From Planctomycetaceae bacterium (GTDB lineage Bacteria > Planctomycetota > Phycisphaerae > SM23-33): a DNA stretch of 64,000 bases. The notes under the pieces were generated by a model. That model worked only from the letters and a program-made list of their open reading frames with translations. It was not told the DNA's origin and made no database searches. The DNA lies in the NCBI GenBank assembly GCA_039680605.1, contig JBDKTA010000004.1, positions 62,001 through 126,000 of the forward strand. Reading direction: 5' to 3'. Below are positions 42,718 through 51,955 of this stretch, piece by piece (position 1 is the stretch's first letter; each line of letters opens with the position of its first letter). The position numbers and the translations under genes were made by a program.

Positions 42718-43767
42718 ATGGTGGGTACAATGCTGACAGACCCGGCGCGGATTCTTATCGTGACGTCTGGAACCTTTCTGGCCCGTTTCACACCCGGGCT
42801 GATGCCCAGCCTCAGGAGCGACCTGGTGGTCACCCGCGGGCTCGAGCAGGGCCTGGCCGCCCTGGACGGCGAACCATTCGACGTGCTGGCGCTGGACCTG
42901 TCGCTGCCGGTCCGCTCGCGGATGCGCCTGATGAAACGCTGCAGCCTTCTGGCGCAGCGCCCCAAAGTGATCGTCATCGGCGGCACCGACACCGGGCAGG
43001 ATCTCGCCGGCGCCTTTGCCATGGGCGCCTGCGGCTATGTGGAAGCTCCACTCAAGCTGGGCGACCTGATGGCCGCTATCGCCCGGGCCGTCGGCGTCGA
43101 GGCGGCGCCGCAATGGCCCTGCGCCACCTGCCGCCATCACGCCGACAACGACCAGCGAAAGATCTCGCTGGAAGCCATCGAGGCGCTGGTCTCTGCCGTG
43201 GAAGCCAAAGACCGCTACACGACGATGCACAGCCGCCAGGTCTCGCTGTACGCCACGGCGCTGGGCGCTGAACTCAAGCTGCCGGCCAAGATGATCGACT
43301 CGCTGGCTGTGGCGGCGTTGATTCACGACGTGGGCAAGATCGGCGTCAGCGACCGCGTGCTGACCAAGCCCGGCCCGCTCAACAGCGAAGAACTCGCCCA
43401 CATCCGCCGTCATCCCGTGCTGGGCGAGACGATCGTGCGCAATCTCTCGTCGTTCCACGCCGAGGCGCGCATCCTGCGCCATCATCATGAGAACTGGGAC
43501 GGCTCGGGATATCCCGACGCCCTCAAAGGGCGGCAGATCCCCCAGGCGTCGCGCATCATCCGGTTGGCCGACGCGCTGGATGCCATGCTGATGGCCCGCA
43601 GCTACCGCGCCGCCCTGCCCCTGGGCGAGATCCTCCAGGAAATCTCGCGCGGCAGCGGCAAGGCGTTCGAGCCGGATCTGGCGGCCTTGGCTGTGGCCTG
43701 GTGCATGAGGAATCGCCGCCAACTGGAGCAGAGCCAGCAGCAACTCCGTGTTACCGCGGCGGGTTGA
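42718..43767 (+). CDS. HD-GYP phosphodiesterase with degenerate receiver
   Basis: 349 aa. N-terminal receiver-like domain (about 1-125) with Asp in LALDLSLP but without the N-terminal acidic pair (ILIVTSG) and without the C-terminal Lys (VEAPLKLGD). It then has a Cys-pair linker (CATCRHH) and an HD-GYP domain (about 145-345): HSRQVSLYATALG, LIHDVGKIG, HIRRHPVLGE, HHHENWDGSGYP, all the metal and GYP residues. It should hydrolyse cyclic di-GMP; input through the receiver cannot be classical phosphorylation. Alternative start 42730. Confidence 0.9.
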   Translation: MVGTMLTDPARILIVTSGTFLARFTPGLMPSLRSDLVVTRGLEQGLAALDGEPFDVLALDLSLPVRSRMRLMKRCSLLAQRPKVIVIGGTDTGQDLAGAFAMGACGYVEAPLKLGDLMAAIARAVGVEAAPQWPCATCRHHADNDQRKISLEAIEALVSAVEAKDRYTTMHSRQVSLYATALGAELKLPAKMIDSLAVAALIHDVGKIGVSDRVLTKPGPLNSEELAHIRRHPVLGETIVRNLSSFHAEARILRHHHENWDGSGYPDALKGRQIPQASRIIRLADALDAMLMARSYRAALPLGEILQEISRGSGKAFEPDLAALAVAWCMRNRRQLEQSQQQLRVTAAG

Positions 43768-43849
43768 GAGAACAGGGGACGGACCCAAAGGACTGCAAGG
43801 ACCGCAGCGACGAATCGGGTTCACGTATTCCATTATCCCAATCTTCCAT

Positions 43850-43855
43850 TATCAT
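43850..43855 (+). promoter_or_regulatory. TATCAT box 8 bases before ATG
   Basis: -10-like hexamer at the end of a repeat (CCATTATCAT), with the ATG at 43864 following 8 bases later; leaderless transcript possible. Confidence 0.4.
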
Positions 43856-43863
43856 GGGCGGCC

Positions 43864-45870
43864 ATGAACACTCAACCGATTCGCCTCTACGTGTCGCCCC
43901 AGGGCGACGACGCCTGGACGGGACTGCTGAGCCAACGCGATGCCGCCGGTACGGACGGTCCGCTGGCCACCCTGACGGCAGCGCGCGACGCGGTGCGCCG
44001 CCTCCGCGCCGCCGGCAAGAGCGGGCCTGTTCAGGTGCAGATCGCCCCCGGGCTCTACCCGCTCAATGAACCGCTGAACCTGGGTCCGCAAGACGGTGGG
44101 CGCGATGAAGCCTCCGCCGTCACGTATCGCGGCGCGCCGGGAGCGCGGCCGATCCTCAGCGGCGGGCGGCGAATCAGCGGGTGGAAGAAGACCCCCGCCG
44201 GCGCCTGGACCGTCGAGCTGCCCCAGGTCAAGAGCGGCGCGTGGTACTTCACGCAGCTCTTCGTCAACGGCCGCCGGGCCGACCGCACGCGCTGGCCGGC
44301 GCAGGGCCTGCTGCCGGTGGAACCCTTCAACGCCGCCGAGGCCAAGAACATCGACTGCGCAGAAAACCGCGACGCCTTCCGCTTCCGCAGCGGCGACATC
44401 CGCGGCGACTGGAAGAACCTCGCCGATGCAGAAGTCGTCGTGCTGCAGTACTGGACCGACTCGCGGCTGCACATCAAGAGCATCGACGCCAAAGAAGGCG
44501 TGGTGCGCTTCACCGGCCCGGGCTGGCGGGCACTGAACTGGACGACCGGCTTTTACGTCGAGAACGTCGCCGAGGCCCTGACGCAGAGCGGCTCGTGGTA
44601 CCTCGACCGCTCCAGCGGCGTGCTGACGTATTTGCCGCTGAACGGCGAAGACCCCGCCACGGCCGAGGTCGTCGCGCCGGTAGCTGAAACGATGCTGCGC
44701 ATCGAGGGCGACTGGTCCGCGGGAAACTGCGTACGGCACCTGCACTTTGAAAACCTGTCGTTCCAGCACGCCGCCTGGACCATGCCCCCGCAGGGCTTCG
44801 GCGTACCCCAGGCGGAGATCCAGGCCTCGGCGGCTGTGGTGGCCGAAGGCATCGAGCACTGCAGCTTCCGCAACTGCGAGCTGGCGCACCTGGGCGGCTG
44901 GGGCATCGAGCTGGCCGCCGGATGCAAAGACAACGCGATCGCCGGCAACTCGCTCTACGACCTGGGCAGCGGCGCCATCCGCGCGGGCAGGCCGACCAAC
45001 CCCGCATCGCCGGCCGAACTCACCTGCCGCACGACCATCACCGACAACACCGTCGGCCAGGGCTCGCTGGTGTACCTGGGCGCGGCGGCGATCTGGATCG
45101 GCCACTCCAGCGAGAACCTGGTGGCCCACAACAACGTGTCGGGCGATTACCACTGGGCGGTGTCGGTGGGTTGGGCGTGGTCGTACTGGACGGAGACCGC
45201 CGCCCGCGACAATATCGTCGAGTTCAACCACTGTCACCACATCGGGAGTAAACTGCTGGGCAGCCACGCGGCAATCTACGCGCTGGGAATTCAGCCGGGC
45301 ACGAGCTTCCGCAACAATCTGATCCACGACGTGGCGGGCTGGCCGGACATCCCCCACGTGCCCAACGGCTGCGCGATCATCCTGGACAACTCGTGCGCGG
45401 GCATCACCGTCGAGAACAACATCGCCTACGACTGCGACGGCGGCGGCATCTGCGTGAACTTCAACGTCTTCGGCGACATCATCCAGAACAACATCTTCGC
45501 CTTCGGCCGCCGCGGGCAGCTCAGCCGCTACGGCGACCCGACGCCGGCCGGCGAGTGGATGCCCAACCCCATCCTCTTCCGCCGCAACATCATCGTCTGG
45601 GACCAGGGCAAGCTGTTCTTCGATCCGGACTGGCCGAACTTCGGCCTGCTGTGGGACTCGAACCTCTACTGGCACGGCGGCAAGGACATCGAGTTCATGA
45701 AGTACGACCTGGCCCAGTGGCGGCAGCGCCACATGGACGGCCGCAGCATCGTGGCCGATCCCAAGTTCGCCAACGCCGCCGCGCGCGACTTCACCCTGCC
45801 CGCCGACTCGCCGGCGCTGAAGATCGGCTTCGAGCCCTTCGACCTGTCGGCGGCAGGTCCGCGGAAATAA
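43864..45870 (+). CDS. Right-handed parallel beta-helix protein
   Basis: 668 aa. N-terminal YVSPQGDDAWTG and GPLATLTAARDAVRRLRAAG is the opening common to large family beta-helix enzymes acting on polysaccharides. The rest is repetitive with ENNIAYD, NNIFAFG, NNLIHDV and similar turns, all asparagine ladders of a beta-helix (about 250-600). No signal peptide. Polysaccharide lyase or hydrolase activity is inference; no catalytic residue is identified. Confidence 0.88.
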   Translation: MNTQPIRLYVSPQGDDAWTGLLSQRDAAGTDGPLATLTAARDAVRRLRAAGKSGPVQVQIAPGLYPLNEPLNLGPQDGGRDEASAVTYRGAPGARPILSGGRRISGWKKTPAGAWTVELPQVKSGAWYFTQLFVNGRRADRTRWPAQGLLPVEPFNAAEAKNIDCAENRDAFRFRSGDIRGDWKNLADAEVVVLQYWTDSRLHIKSIDAKEGVVRFTGPGWRALNWTTGFYVENVAEALTQSGSWYLDRSSGVLTYLPLNGEDPATAEVVAPVAETMLRIEGDWSAGNCVRHLHFENLSFQHAAWTMPPQGFGVPQAEIQASAAVVAEGIEHCSFRNCELAHLGGWGIELAAGCKDNAIAGNSLYDLGSGAIRAGRPTNPASPAELTCRTTITDNTVGQGSLVYLGAAAIWIGHSSENLVAHNNVSGDYHWAVSVGWAWSYWTETAARDNIVEFNHCHHIGSKLLGSHAAIYALGIQPGTSFRNNLIHDVAGWPDIPHVPNGCAIILDNSCAGITVENNIAYDCDGGGICVNFNVFGDIIQNNIFAFGRRGQLSRYGDPTPAGEWMPNPILFRRNIIVWDQGKLFFDPDWPNFGLLWDSNLYWHGGKDIEFMKYDLAQWRQRHMDGRSIVADPKFANAAARDFTLPADSPALKIGFEPFDLSAAGPRK

Positions 45871-46111
45871 TTCACCGCAGAGGTCGCAGAGATCGCAGAG
45901 GCCTGGATATAGAAACGAAGAAATTGCGAGGACGCCCTATGGAGTGCGGCGGCAGCAGCCGCCGCTTTGGAAGTTTTTGGATGCCTGTGCGTTGCCGGTC
46001 GTGAAAAACTCTGAAAGCGGCGGCTAAGGCCGCCGCACTCCACATGCGGCCAGAGTCCCTCGTTTCTGTTTCAAGGTCTTCTCTGCGCCCTCTGCGATCT
46101 CGGCGGTGAAG
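45871..46111. repeat. Composite repeat: GCAGAG arms around a GGAGTGCGGC palindrome
   Basis: Outer arms (TTCACCGCAGAGGTCGCAGAG at 45873 and the complement near 46080-46110) enclose copy 3 of the palindrome (45938-46044, GGAGTGCGGCGGC to GCCGCCGCACTCC), so one repeat family sits inside another. Confidence 0.8.
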
Positions 46112-47329
46112 CTAGAACGCCAGTTCGATCAGCGTGATTTCCGGGGGTGCCAGCAGGCGCAGGGGCGGGCCCCAGGTTCCGGCGCCGTTGTTGACGTACA
46201 CTTCGCTGCCGCCGGGCAGGCTGTAGCGCCCGCTGATGTTGGGGTTGACCAGCTTGGACAGGAAATAGAAGGGGAAGATCTGCCCGCCGTGCGTGTGGCC
46301 GCTAAGCTGCAGGCGGAACTTGCCGGCCGATTCGGCCCGCACCGTTGGGCGATGTTTGAGCAGCAGCACAGGGCGCCCTTGGCCGGCGGCGAGCACTGCG
46401 GCCTCGCCGGCTTGCACGTCCGCGCCGTCGCGGGAGAAGGTCGGGTCGTCCACGCCGGCGATGTGCAGGCCGCCCGCGCGCACCCACTCTTGGCGCAGCA
46501 GCTTGAAGCCCGCGTCGCGGTGAAACTGTACCGCCTCGCGCGGACCGACGTAATATTCGTGATTGCCCATGACGGCCAGTTTGCCCAGCGGCGGATTCAT
46601 CCCCGCCAGCATCGCCGAGAGGTCCGTCAACTCCGCGGCGGGAGCGTCGATCATGTCGCCGGTAGCCACGATGAGATCGGGCTTGAGGTCTTGAATGCGG
46701 CGGACCAGATCGGCGAAATGCTCGCGCCCCGTATAGCCGGTCAGGTGCAGGTCGGACATCTGCACGATGCGCACGCGGCGCGGCGGCTGTGCAGGGTCGG
46801 CCGGGTCGGTTGCAGCGACGGCTGCCCCGGCAAGAACGGGTTGGTCGGCGTTGCCTGCCACCGTTCCGGGGCGCTCATTGGCGATGGCGCCTGGGGCAAA
46901 GACCTGATGCACCAGGCGCACGTATCTGGCCTCGATGATCGCCCAGACCAGGCACACCGCCACCAGCGCCAGCACGGCGGCGGTCAGAGCCGGCGGGGCG
47001 ATGACAAGCTTCCTTGCCGCGGGAAGCCAGATACCGCCGAACTTGAAAACGCCGTTCCACAAGTCGCCGATCAGACCGGCGACCAGAAACCAGAACAGCA
47101 CGACCATCCAGCAGTACGCGACATTGGCCAGCGGCCCCAGCTTCGTCGACCACGGCCGCGAGCGGTAGGCGGCCTCGGTCCAGATCACCGCCAGCATCAG
47201 CAGCGCCCAGACCACCAGCGTCCAGCGCCACGCGCCCAACTGCGGAAACGCCCGCCAGACGCGCACGAGCATGTACGACTGCATTGCCAGATATACCAGC
47301 GAAAAGATGGCGAAGAATATCGAAAACAT
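46112..47329 (-). CDS. Membrane-bound metallophosphoesterase (YkuE-like)
   Basis: 405 aa. Four N-terminal membrane helices (about 1-150), then the calcineurin-like domain: MSDLHLTG (D-x-H), ATGDMIDA (GD), MGNHEYY (GNHE), LKHRP and SGHTHGGQ, all motifs of the two-metal site. YkuE-type enzymes are membrane phosphodiesterases or UDP-diacylglucosamine hydrolases. The start at 47329 has AGGAG five bases before; a possible ATG at 47344 overlaps the upstream oxidoreductase stop. Confidence 0.9.
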   Translation of the reverse strand: MFSIFFAIFSLVYLAMQSYMLVRVWRAFPQLGAWRWTLVVWALLMLAVIWTEAAYRSRPWSTKLGPLANVAYCWMVVLFWFLVAGLIGDLWNGVFKFGGIWLPAARKLVIAPPALTAAVLALVAVCLVWAIIEARYVRLVHQVFAPGAIANERPGTVAGNADQPVLAGAAVAATDPADPAQPPRRVRIVQMSDLHLTGYTGREHFADLVRRIQDLKPDLIVATGDMIDAPAAELTDLSAMLAGMNPPLGKLAVMGNHEYYVGPREAVQFHRDAGFKLLRQEWVRAGGLHIAGVDDPTFSRDGADVQAGEAAVLAAGQGRPVLLLKHRPTVRAESAGKFRLQLSGHTHGGQIFPFYFLSKLVNPNISGRYSLPGGSEVYVNNGAGTWGPPLRLLAPPEITLIELAF

Positions 47330-47337
47330 CATCGCTC

Positions 47338-48441
47338 CTACCATGTCCGCGAGTCAGGGACGTCGATCCAGCGGCCGTCTTCGGCGATCGAGAGCTGGCT
47401 GACCAGGCCCGGCAGCGTCAGGTCCATGCTCTCGTGCACGCCCAGCGGGTTTGGAGCCTTGCCCTGGATCGCCGCGCGGAAGTCCATGACCATGAAGTGG
47501 TCGTTGTGGAAACCGTCCGCGTCAGCGATGGACTTCTTCCAGTACTCGGGCAGGAACTCGCCCTCGATAGCGTTGTAGTCCAGCCACTGCGCGTCGGGCT
47601 TTCGGCTCTTGAGCCAGATTCGCGGGGCTCCGCAGCGCGTCTCAAAGGCCCCGTCGGTACCTTGCAGGTCGTTGTAGACGCCGATGCCGGGCCGGTTGGA
47701 AAGAAAGTCGCAGCGGATGACGATCTGCCCGCCGTCGTCGAGCTTGCCCAGCATGGTGCAGTTGTCCTCGGCTTCGTACGCCACGCCGCGCGGGTCGGCG
47801 TAGTGGTGACCCGAGCCGCTGCAGCAGACCGCCGCCACGCGCCGCCCGGGCAGCCACTGCAGCATCGGGCCCAGGTTGTGCGTGATGTACGAGATGCCGT
47901 TGATGCCCACCTGCCAGCGCCGCCGCCACGGGGTCAGCTCGGCCAGGCCCTTGCAGTCGGCCACGTACCCTCCCTCGGCGTAATAGGTCTGCCCGAACAA
48001 CCCCGCCAGCGCCATCTGTCGCACCGCCGAGACGTGCTTGTGATAGTTGTAGTTCGACGCCAGCATGTACTGGGCCTTGGTGTTCTTGGCCGCGGCTACA
48101 AGCTGCTTGCACTGGTCGATGCTGACGGCGGCGGTCACCTCGCACAGGACGTGCAGGTTCTTCTTCAGAGCGGCGACGGCCTGGGGCACGTGCAGGTCCA
48201 TGGGCGTGGCGATGAAGACCGCGTCGATGTCAGACTGCTCGAGCATCTGCTGGTAGTCGTAGTACAGCTCCGCGACGCCGAGCTTCTTATTAGCCTCGTC
48301 CAGGCGCGGGCGGTCGACGTCGCACAGGGCCTGCACGTGAAACGGCGGCAGGGCGTTGAAGACGCCCACCAGATGGCCGCCCCGCCCATACCCGCCGCAC
48401 ACGCCCACGATGCCGACGTTGATCCGGTCCAAAACGCTCAT
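47338..48441 (-). CDS. Gfo/Idh/MocA family oxidoreductase
   Basis: 367 aa NAD(P)-dependent sugar or inositol dehydrogenase. N-terminal Rossmann segment NVGIVGVCGGYGRGGHL binds NAD; DAVFIATPMDLHVP and HVLCEVTAAVSIDQCKQL are the family motifs, where the usual EKP is CEV (loss of the catalytic Lys). SNYNYHKHV follows. So a variant member with uncertain activity. ATG 48441 has AAAGGAG. Next to a ThuA-type gene and a phosphoesterase, a usual planctomycete setting. Confidence 0.88.
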   Translation of the reverse strand: MSVLDRINVGIVGVCGGYGRGGHLVGVFNALPPFHVQALCDVDRPRLDEANKKLGVAELYYDYQQMLEQSDIDAVFIATPMDLHVPQAVAALKKNLHVLCEVTAAVSIDQCKQLVAAAKNTKAQYMLASNYNYHKHVSAVRQMALAGLFGQTYYAEGGYVADCKGLAELTPWRRRWQVGINGISYITHNLGPMLQWLPGRRVAAVCCSGSGHHYADPRGVAYEAEDNCTMLGKLDDGGQIVIRCDFLSNRPGIGVYNDLQGTDGAFETRCGAPRIWLKSRKPDAQWLDYNAIEGEFLPEYWKKSIADADGFHNDHFMVMDFRAAIQGKAPNPLGVHESMDLTLPGLVSQLSIAEDGRWIDVPDSRTW

Positions 48442-48592
48442 CGGGAACTCCTTTAGAAACTTACCACAGAGGCACAGAGAGAACCGAGTAAGAATGGAAT
48501 ATTGGAATGTCGGAATATTGGAATGCGGGAATGATGGAATGATGCGTCTTGCGTTATTCCATTCTTCCATTCTTCCATCATTCCAGTTTCTC
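48442..48592. repeat. CACAGAGGCACAG and TGGAAT/ATTCCA inverted array
   Basis: TGGAATATTGGAATG units on the left (about 48493-48543) and the complement (TTCCATTCTTCCATC) on the right (about 48555-48588) form a loose hairpin, next to a CCACAGAGGCACAGAG unit. Similar TGGAAT arrays occur at 32025-32055, 32170-32260 and 43828-43853. Confidence 0.75.
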
Positions 48593-49393
48593 CTACCGCG
48601 GGGCGGCTGGGGCTTCCAGGTCGCCCAAGGCGAACTGGATGCCCGCCAGGTAATGCTCGAGTATCCGCCCGTCCCAGTACAGTTCCTTGTAATGACCCAG
48701 GGCCGAGAAGAACGAGCGGCCCTTGCCGAAGTTCTGCACCCAGATCAGTCCGAAGTCGCCGTCGGTGCGCTTGATCTCGGGCTTGGTCATGTCGGTCCGG
48801 GACGTGTCGATGCTGGCCAGAACGCGCAGGCGCCGGCGCGAGTACGGCTCGGGCGCGAACTCATAGATCTCATCCACCAGGGCGATGCTGTCGCCCAGCA
48901 TCGAAACCACCGGGTGAACGGGCTCCTCGATCCTGATCGTCACCGTCTCGGTCATCCACGGGTGGCTGACCGAGAACGCGCCGTTGAGCAATCCGTAGGG
49001 TTCCCAGCCGACAAACGTGTGCGCCGAGCAGTGAATGCCGACGAACCCCTTGCCGGCGGCCACGAAGTCGATCAGGTTCTGCTTGAGTTTTGCATCTTCG
49101 AACAAATGCCCGCAGGTGTTGTTGAAGCAGATGGCGTCGTACGCCGCGAGATTGTCCTTCTCGAAGGCCGAAGGCTCATTGTCGAGGGTCATCGCGTACG
49201 CCCCGGTCTGCTCGCCCAGGATCCGCAACGCCTCGGTACCCCAGGGGATCACGTCGTGGTAGTACATCGGGGCCGATGTTACCGCCAGCAGCTTTCGCGG
49301 ACGCTTGGGCTTGGCCGGGGCTTGGGATGGAGCGGCGGCCAGGATCTTCTGAATGTCTTCTGCCGGAACTGCGGCGGCCTCGGGAACGCTCAT
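48593..49393 (-). CDS. ThuA-like (trehalose utilisation) domain protein
   Basis: 266 aa. Flavodoxin/GATase-1-like ThuA fold: KLLAVTSAPMYYHDVIPWG, AYDAICFNNTCGHLF, FVAAGKGFVGIHCSAH with the nucleophile-like Cys, then GLIWVQNFGKGRSFFSALGH. Family members are linked to sugar utilisation in Gfo/Idh/MocA operons. An Ala/Pro N-terminal extension (about 1-30) but no clear signal peptide. Confidence 0.88.
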   Translation of the reverse strand: MSVPEAAAVPAEDIQKILAAAPSQAPAKPKRPRKLLAVTSAPMYYHDVIPWGTEALRILGEQTGAYAMTLDNEPSAFEKDNLAAYDAICFNNTCGHLFEDAKLKQNLIDFVAAGKGFVGIHCSAHTFVGWEPYGLLNGAFSVSHPWMTETVTIRIEEPVHPVVSMLGDSIALVDEIYEFAPEPYSRRRLRVLASIDTSRTDMTKPEIKRTDGDFGLIWVQNFGKGRSFFSALGHYKELYWDGRILEHYLAGIQFALGDLEAPAAPR

Positions 49394-49558
49394 GTGATTG
49401 TCCTTCCTGTTGGGCGAATGAGAATTATGCCCGTGCGGCCACGGCGACGCCAGCCCAATTGCAGCAGGGTGGATGTGTCACGGGGGTGGGATCTCGGATC
49501 TCGCGCGCAGCGGAGAGCGGGATCGGGCCCGGCGCCCGATCCCGCCGGTCCCCGCCGG

Positions 49559-50035
49559 TTATTCCTTGGCCTTGACGGTGATGGTCAGCGGCTGGGTTGC
49601 GGCAGTGTCGCCCGGGCCGCTGGCGGTGACCTGGGCGTTGTAGCCCGAAACGATCTCGGCGTCGGCGGCGGCCTTGAGGGCGAAGGTCGCTTCTTCGGCA
49701 GTGATCTTCTTATCGGTATCGACCACGCTGACGCCTGAAGGCAGCTTGTCGAAGCTGACTGAAACGGGCCCTTCCAGGTTTTCCCTCTTGATGCTGATTT
49801 TGACTTGGGCCACTTCGCCCCGCGTGATGGTGACGTCAGAGGGCTTGTCGAGAGTGAGCCTGGCGAGGGCCTTTTCCGGCGCAGGAGTTTCAGGGGCGGC
49901 TTTGGGAGCAGCTTCCGGAGTGGTTTCCGGAGCGGTTCTCGGAGCCGTCGGGCTGCGCGCCGGTTCCTTGTCCTTGCAGCCGGTCCCCAGCAACGCAACA
50001 GCCCCGATGGTCACAGCAGCGATCAGCAGTTTCAT
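49559..50035 (-). CDS. Small lipoprotein with Ala/Pro linker and Ig-like domain
   Basis: 158 aa. Lipobox ALLGTGC near residue 20, followed by a PAP/PET-rich linker (about 25-60, APRTAPETTPEAAPKAAPE) and a beta-rich domain of about 95 residues (RLTLDKPSDVTITRGEVAQV... TITVKAKE) with Ig-like strand pattern. ATG 50035 has an AGGA site eight bases before; upstream frames are rejected. Function unknown; probably a cell-surface spacer or binding protein. Confidence 0.82.
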   Translation of the reverse strand: MKLLIAAVTIGAVALLGTGCKDKEPARSPTAPRTAPETTPEAAPKAAPETPAPEKALARLTLDKPSDVTITRGEVAQVKISIKRENLEGPVSVSFDKLPSGVSVVDTDKKITAEEATFALKAAADAEIVSGYNAQVTASGPGDTAATQPLTITVKAKE

Positions 50036-50372
50036 AATGCCACATCCTTTCATAAGAACTCGGTCTCGAAAGGCGACGACCGTCGGCGCCCCCATGGCAA
50101 TTTTATTCACCACCTCTGGACAGACAGGAGCTTCGGGCAAAGAAGTTGGGCCATAGGGACACAGGATTTTGCGCTAATTCATCTTCATGAGTTTTGGCCC
50201 CAGAGGGGCCTTCGTGCTTAGCCCAGGGCGCGGGACGAGCGAAGCAGGGGCGGCCGTGACGATGGCGGGCAATTACGTCCGCCCCGCCGGGGCTCGATGC
50301 GCAGGGGACCTGAACCAGATGCCGCCGTCGCCGTGGGAGGCGGTGCATGCAGTTTTCGGGCTAGAATATTCC
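50036..50372. other. Intergenic with right arm of CTAGCCCG element
   Basis: No gene seen. Right arm of the repeat at about 50344-50364, followed by TAGAAT (50362-50367) five bases before the ATG of the next gene. Confidence 0.5.
50362..50367 (+). promoter_or_regulatory. TAGAAT box formed at the edge of a repeat
   Basis: The CTAG end of the repeat plus the bases that follow give TAGAAT, five bases before the ATG at 50373; the repeat may have supplied the gene's -10. Confidence 0.35.
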
Positions 50373-51104
50373 ATGAGCCAAGGCAAAGGGGAATTCCGCG
50401 TCGGCACGTCGGGGTGGCAGTACGATCACTGGGCGGAGATCTTTTATCCCAGGGGCCTGCCCAAGAGCCGATGGTTCGAGCATTACGCCCAGCACTTCGA
50501 CACCGTCGAGGTCAACAACACGTTCTACCATCTGCCCCAGGAAAGCACGTTCGACCACTGGCACGACAAGGCGCCGCGCGACTTCCTCTACACGCTCAAG
50601 TTCAGCCGCTACGGCAGCCACATCAAGCGGCTCAAGGACCCCGCCGACACGATCGGCCTGTTCATGGAGCGGGCGCAGCGCCTCGAAGAGTTCCTGGGGC
50701 CGATCCTGGTGCAGCTTGCCCCGCAGTTTGCCGTCGACGCCGAACGCCTGGAGGCATTCCTGTCAGCCGCCCCGCGGGCGCAGCGGTGGGCGCTGGAGTT
50801 TCGCAATCCTTCGTGGTTGTGCGACGAAGTGTACGCGGTGCTGAGGCGGCACGGGGCGGCGCTGTGCATTCACGACCAGATCGATCGCCACCCGCGGATG
50901 GTCACGGCCGACTGGGTGTACCTGCGGTACCACAGACCGTCCGGGGGCAAATACACGCCCGCGCATCTTCGCCGCCAGGGGCAATACGTGCGCGAGTACC
51001 TTGCCCAGGGGCTTGACGTGTTTGCGTATTTCAATAACGACGCACACGGCTATGCCGTGGGTAACGCGGCCGACCTGCGCCGCCTCGTCGCGAAGAAGGA
51101 CTGA
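50373..51104 (+). CDS. DUF72 (YecE-like) protein
   Basis: 243 aa. FRVGTSGWQYDHWAEIFYPR is the DUF72 opening; VEVNNTFYHLPQESTFDHW is the standard second motif (conserved N and Y). ALEFRNPSWL and ADWVYLRYH match the barrel end. A TIM-barrel family linked to RNA or nuclease function but not characterised. Length normal. Complete and cytoplasmic. Confidence 0.93.
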   Translation: MSQGKGEFRVGTSGWQYDHWAEIFYPRGLPKSRWFEHYAQHFDTVEVNNTFYHLPQESTFDHWHDKAPRDFLYTLKFSRYGSHIKRLKDPADTIGLFMERAQRLEEFLGPILVQLAPQFAVDAERLEAFLSAAPRAQRWALEFRNPSWLCDEVYAVLRRHGAALCIHDQIDRHPRMVTADWVYLRYHRPSGGKYTPAHLRRQGQYVREYLAQGLDVFAYFNNDAHGYAVGNAADLRRLVAKKD

Positions 51105-51605
51105 TCACAGTCCCAGCGAGCTGAGGTAGTCCCGCACGGCCTGCGGATCGCCGCTAGCGGGCGCCCAGGCGGGAAAGCGATTGGCCGTCTCGCGGAGGAA
51201 CGGTCCGGCCAGCGTTTCATAGAACACTGTCATCGGCGAGCGGGGGAGGTTCATGTGCCAGCAGCCCTTGGACAGCCGGAGGCAGAACTCGCCGCCCTGC
51301 CCGTGCGGCTGGAGGTCGTGGCGTTCGATCACGCTGCCGTTGTCGTCGAAGATGATCACGGTGAGGCGGCCTTGGAGCACCTGGACGGAGACGGAGGTGT
51401 CGTCGTGGCAGTGCGGCGGGTAGAACACCCCCTGGCGCTGGGCGATGATCATTTCCTGGACAGCATCCTGTATGCTCTGGTGGAGGCACAGACGGAACTG
51501 CCCGCGCGGTGAGGCCAACGCGCGGACTTTGATCCGCTCGATGAGCGCCTGATCGACAGGCAACACCCGCTGGGTATTGAAAAAAGCTTCATCCTGTTCT
51601 CGCAT
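51105..51605 (-). CDS. WbuC-type cupin-fold protein
   Basis: 166 aa. Cupin of the WbuC family: metal-binding HCHDDTSVSVQVLQGRLTVII, with the second His in KGCWHMN. WbuC-type proteins occur in lipopolysaccharide and capsule clusters with unknown reaction. The start at 51605 begins MREQDEAFFNTQ; an upstream ATG at 51623 overlaps the neighbouring gene. Confidence 0.82.
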   Translation of the reverse strand: MREQDEAFFNTQRVLPVDQALIERIKVRALASPRGQFRLCLHQSIQDAVQEMIIAQRQGVFYPPHCHDDTSVSVQVLQGRLTVIIFDDNGSVIERHDLQPHGQGGEFCLRLSKGCWHMNLPRSPMTVFYETLAGPFLRETANRFPAWAPASGDPQAVRDYLSSLGL

Positions 51606-51607
51606 GG

Positions 51608-51859
51608 TCAGTCCCACTTCCATTCCAGAAGGCCGAAAACGACCAGCATGGCCCCGAAAAGCAGCGGGCCCAGAATGGTGGCGAAGAAATGCAGCATGGG
51701 GTACTTCGGATCGCTGGAACTCTGGCGGGCGGTCGAATCGTACCAGTCCGATTCGCCGCAGGAATCGTCACCGGAGCCGCCTTGCCAGCCCACCAGTCGC
51801 AACCCGCCCATGCACATCAGCACAAGCCCCGCCACAATTAAGATGCTGCCAAAAATCAT
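51608..51859 (-). CDS. Small membrane protein with two helices
   Basis: 83 aa from ATG 51859 (AAAGG nearby); the open frame extends to a TTG at 51892. Helices at about 3-25 and 57-78, polar linker with Cys and Gly (GGSGDDSCGESDWYD). Unknown. Confidence 0.6.
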   Translation of the reverse strand: MIFGSILIVAGLVLMCMGGLRLVGWQGGSGDDSCGESDWYDSTARQSSSDPKYPMLHFFATILGPLLFGAMLVVFGLLEWKWD

Positions 51860-51955
51860 CCAGCTAAACCTTTCACGCTCTCGCCCAGACAAACTCTAAC
51901 ACAGCCCCCGCGTGCCGTACAGAACGGATTGGCCCCGACGACGCAGAAGGGTTAA

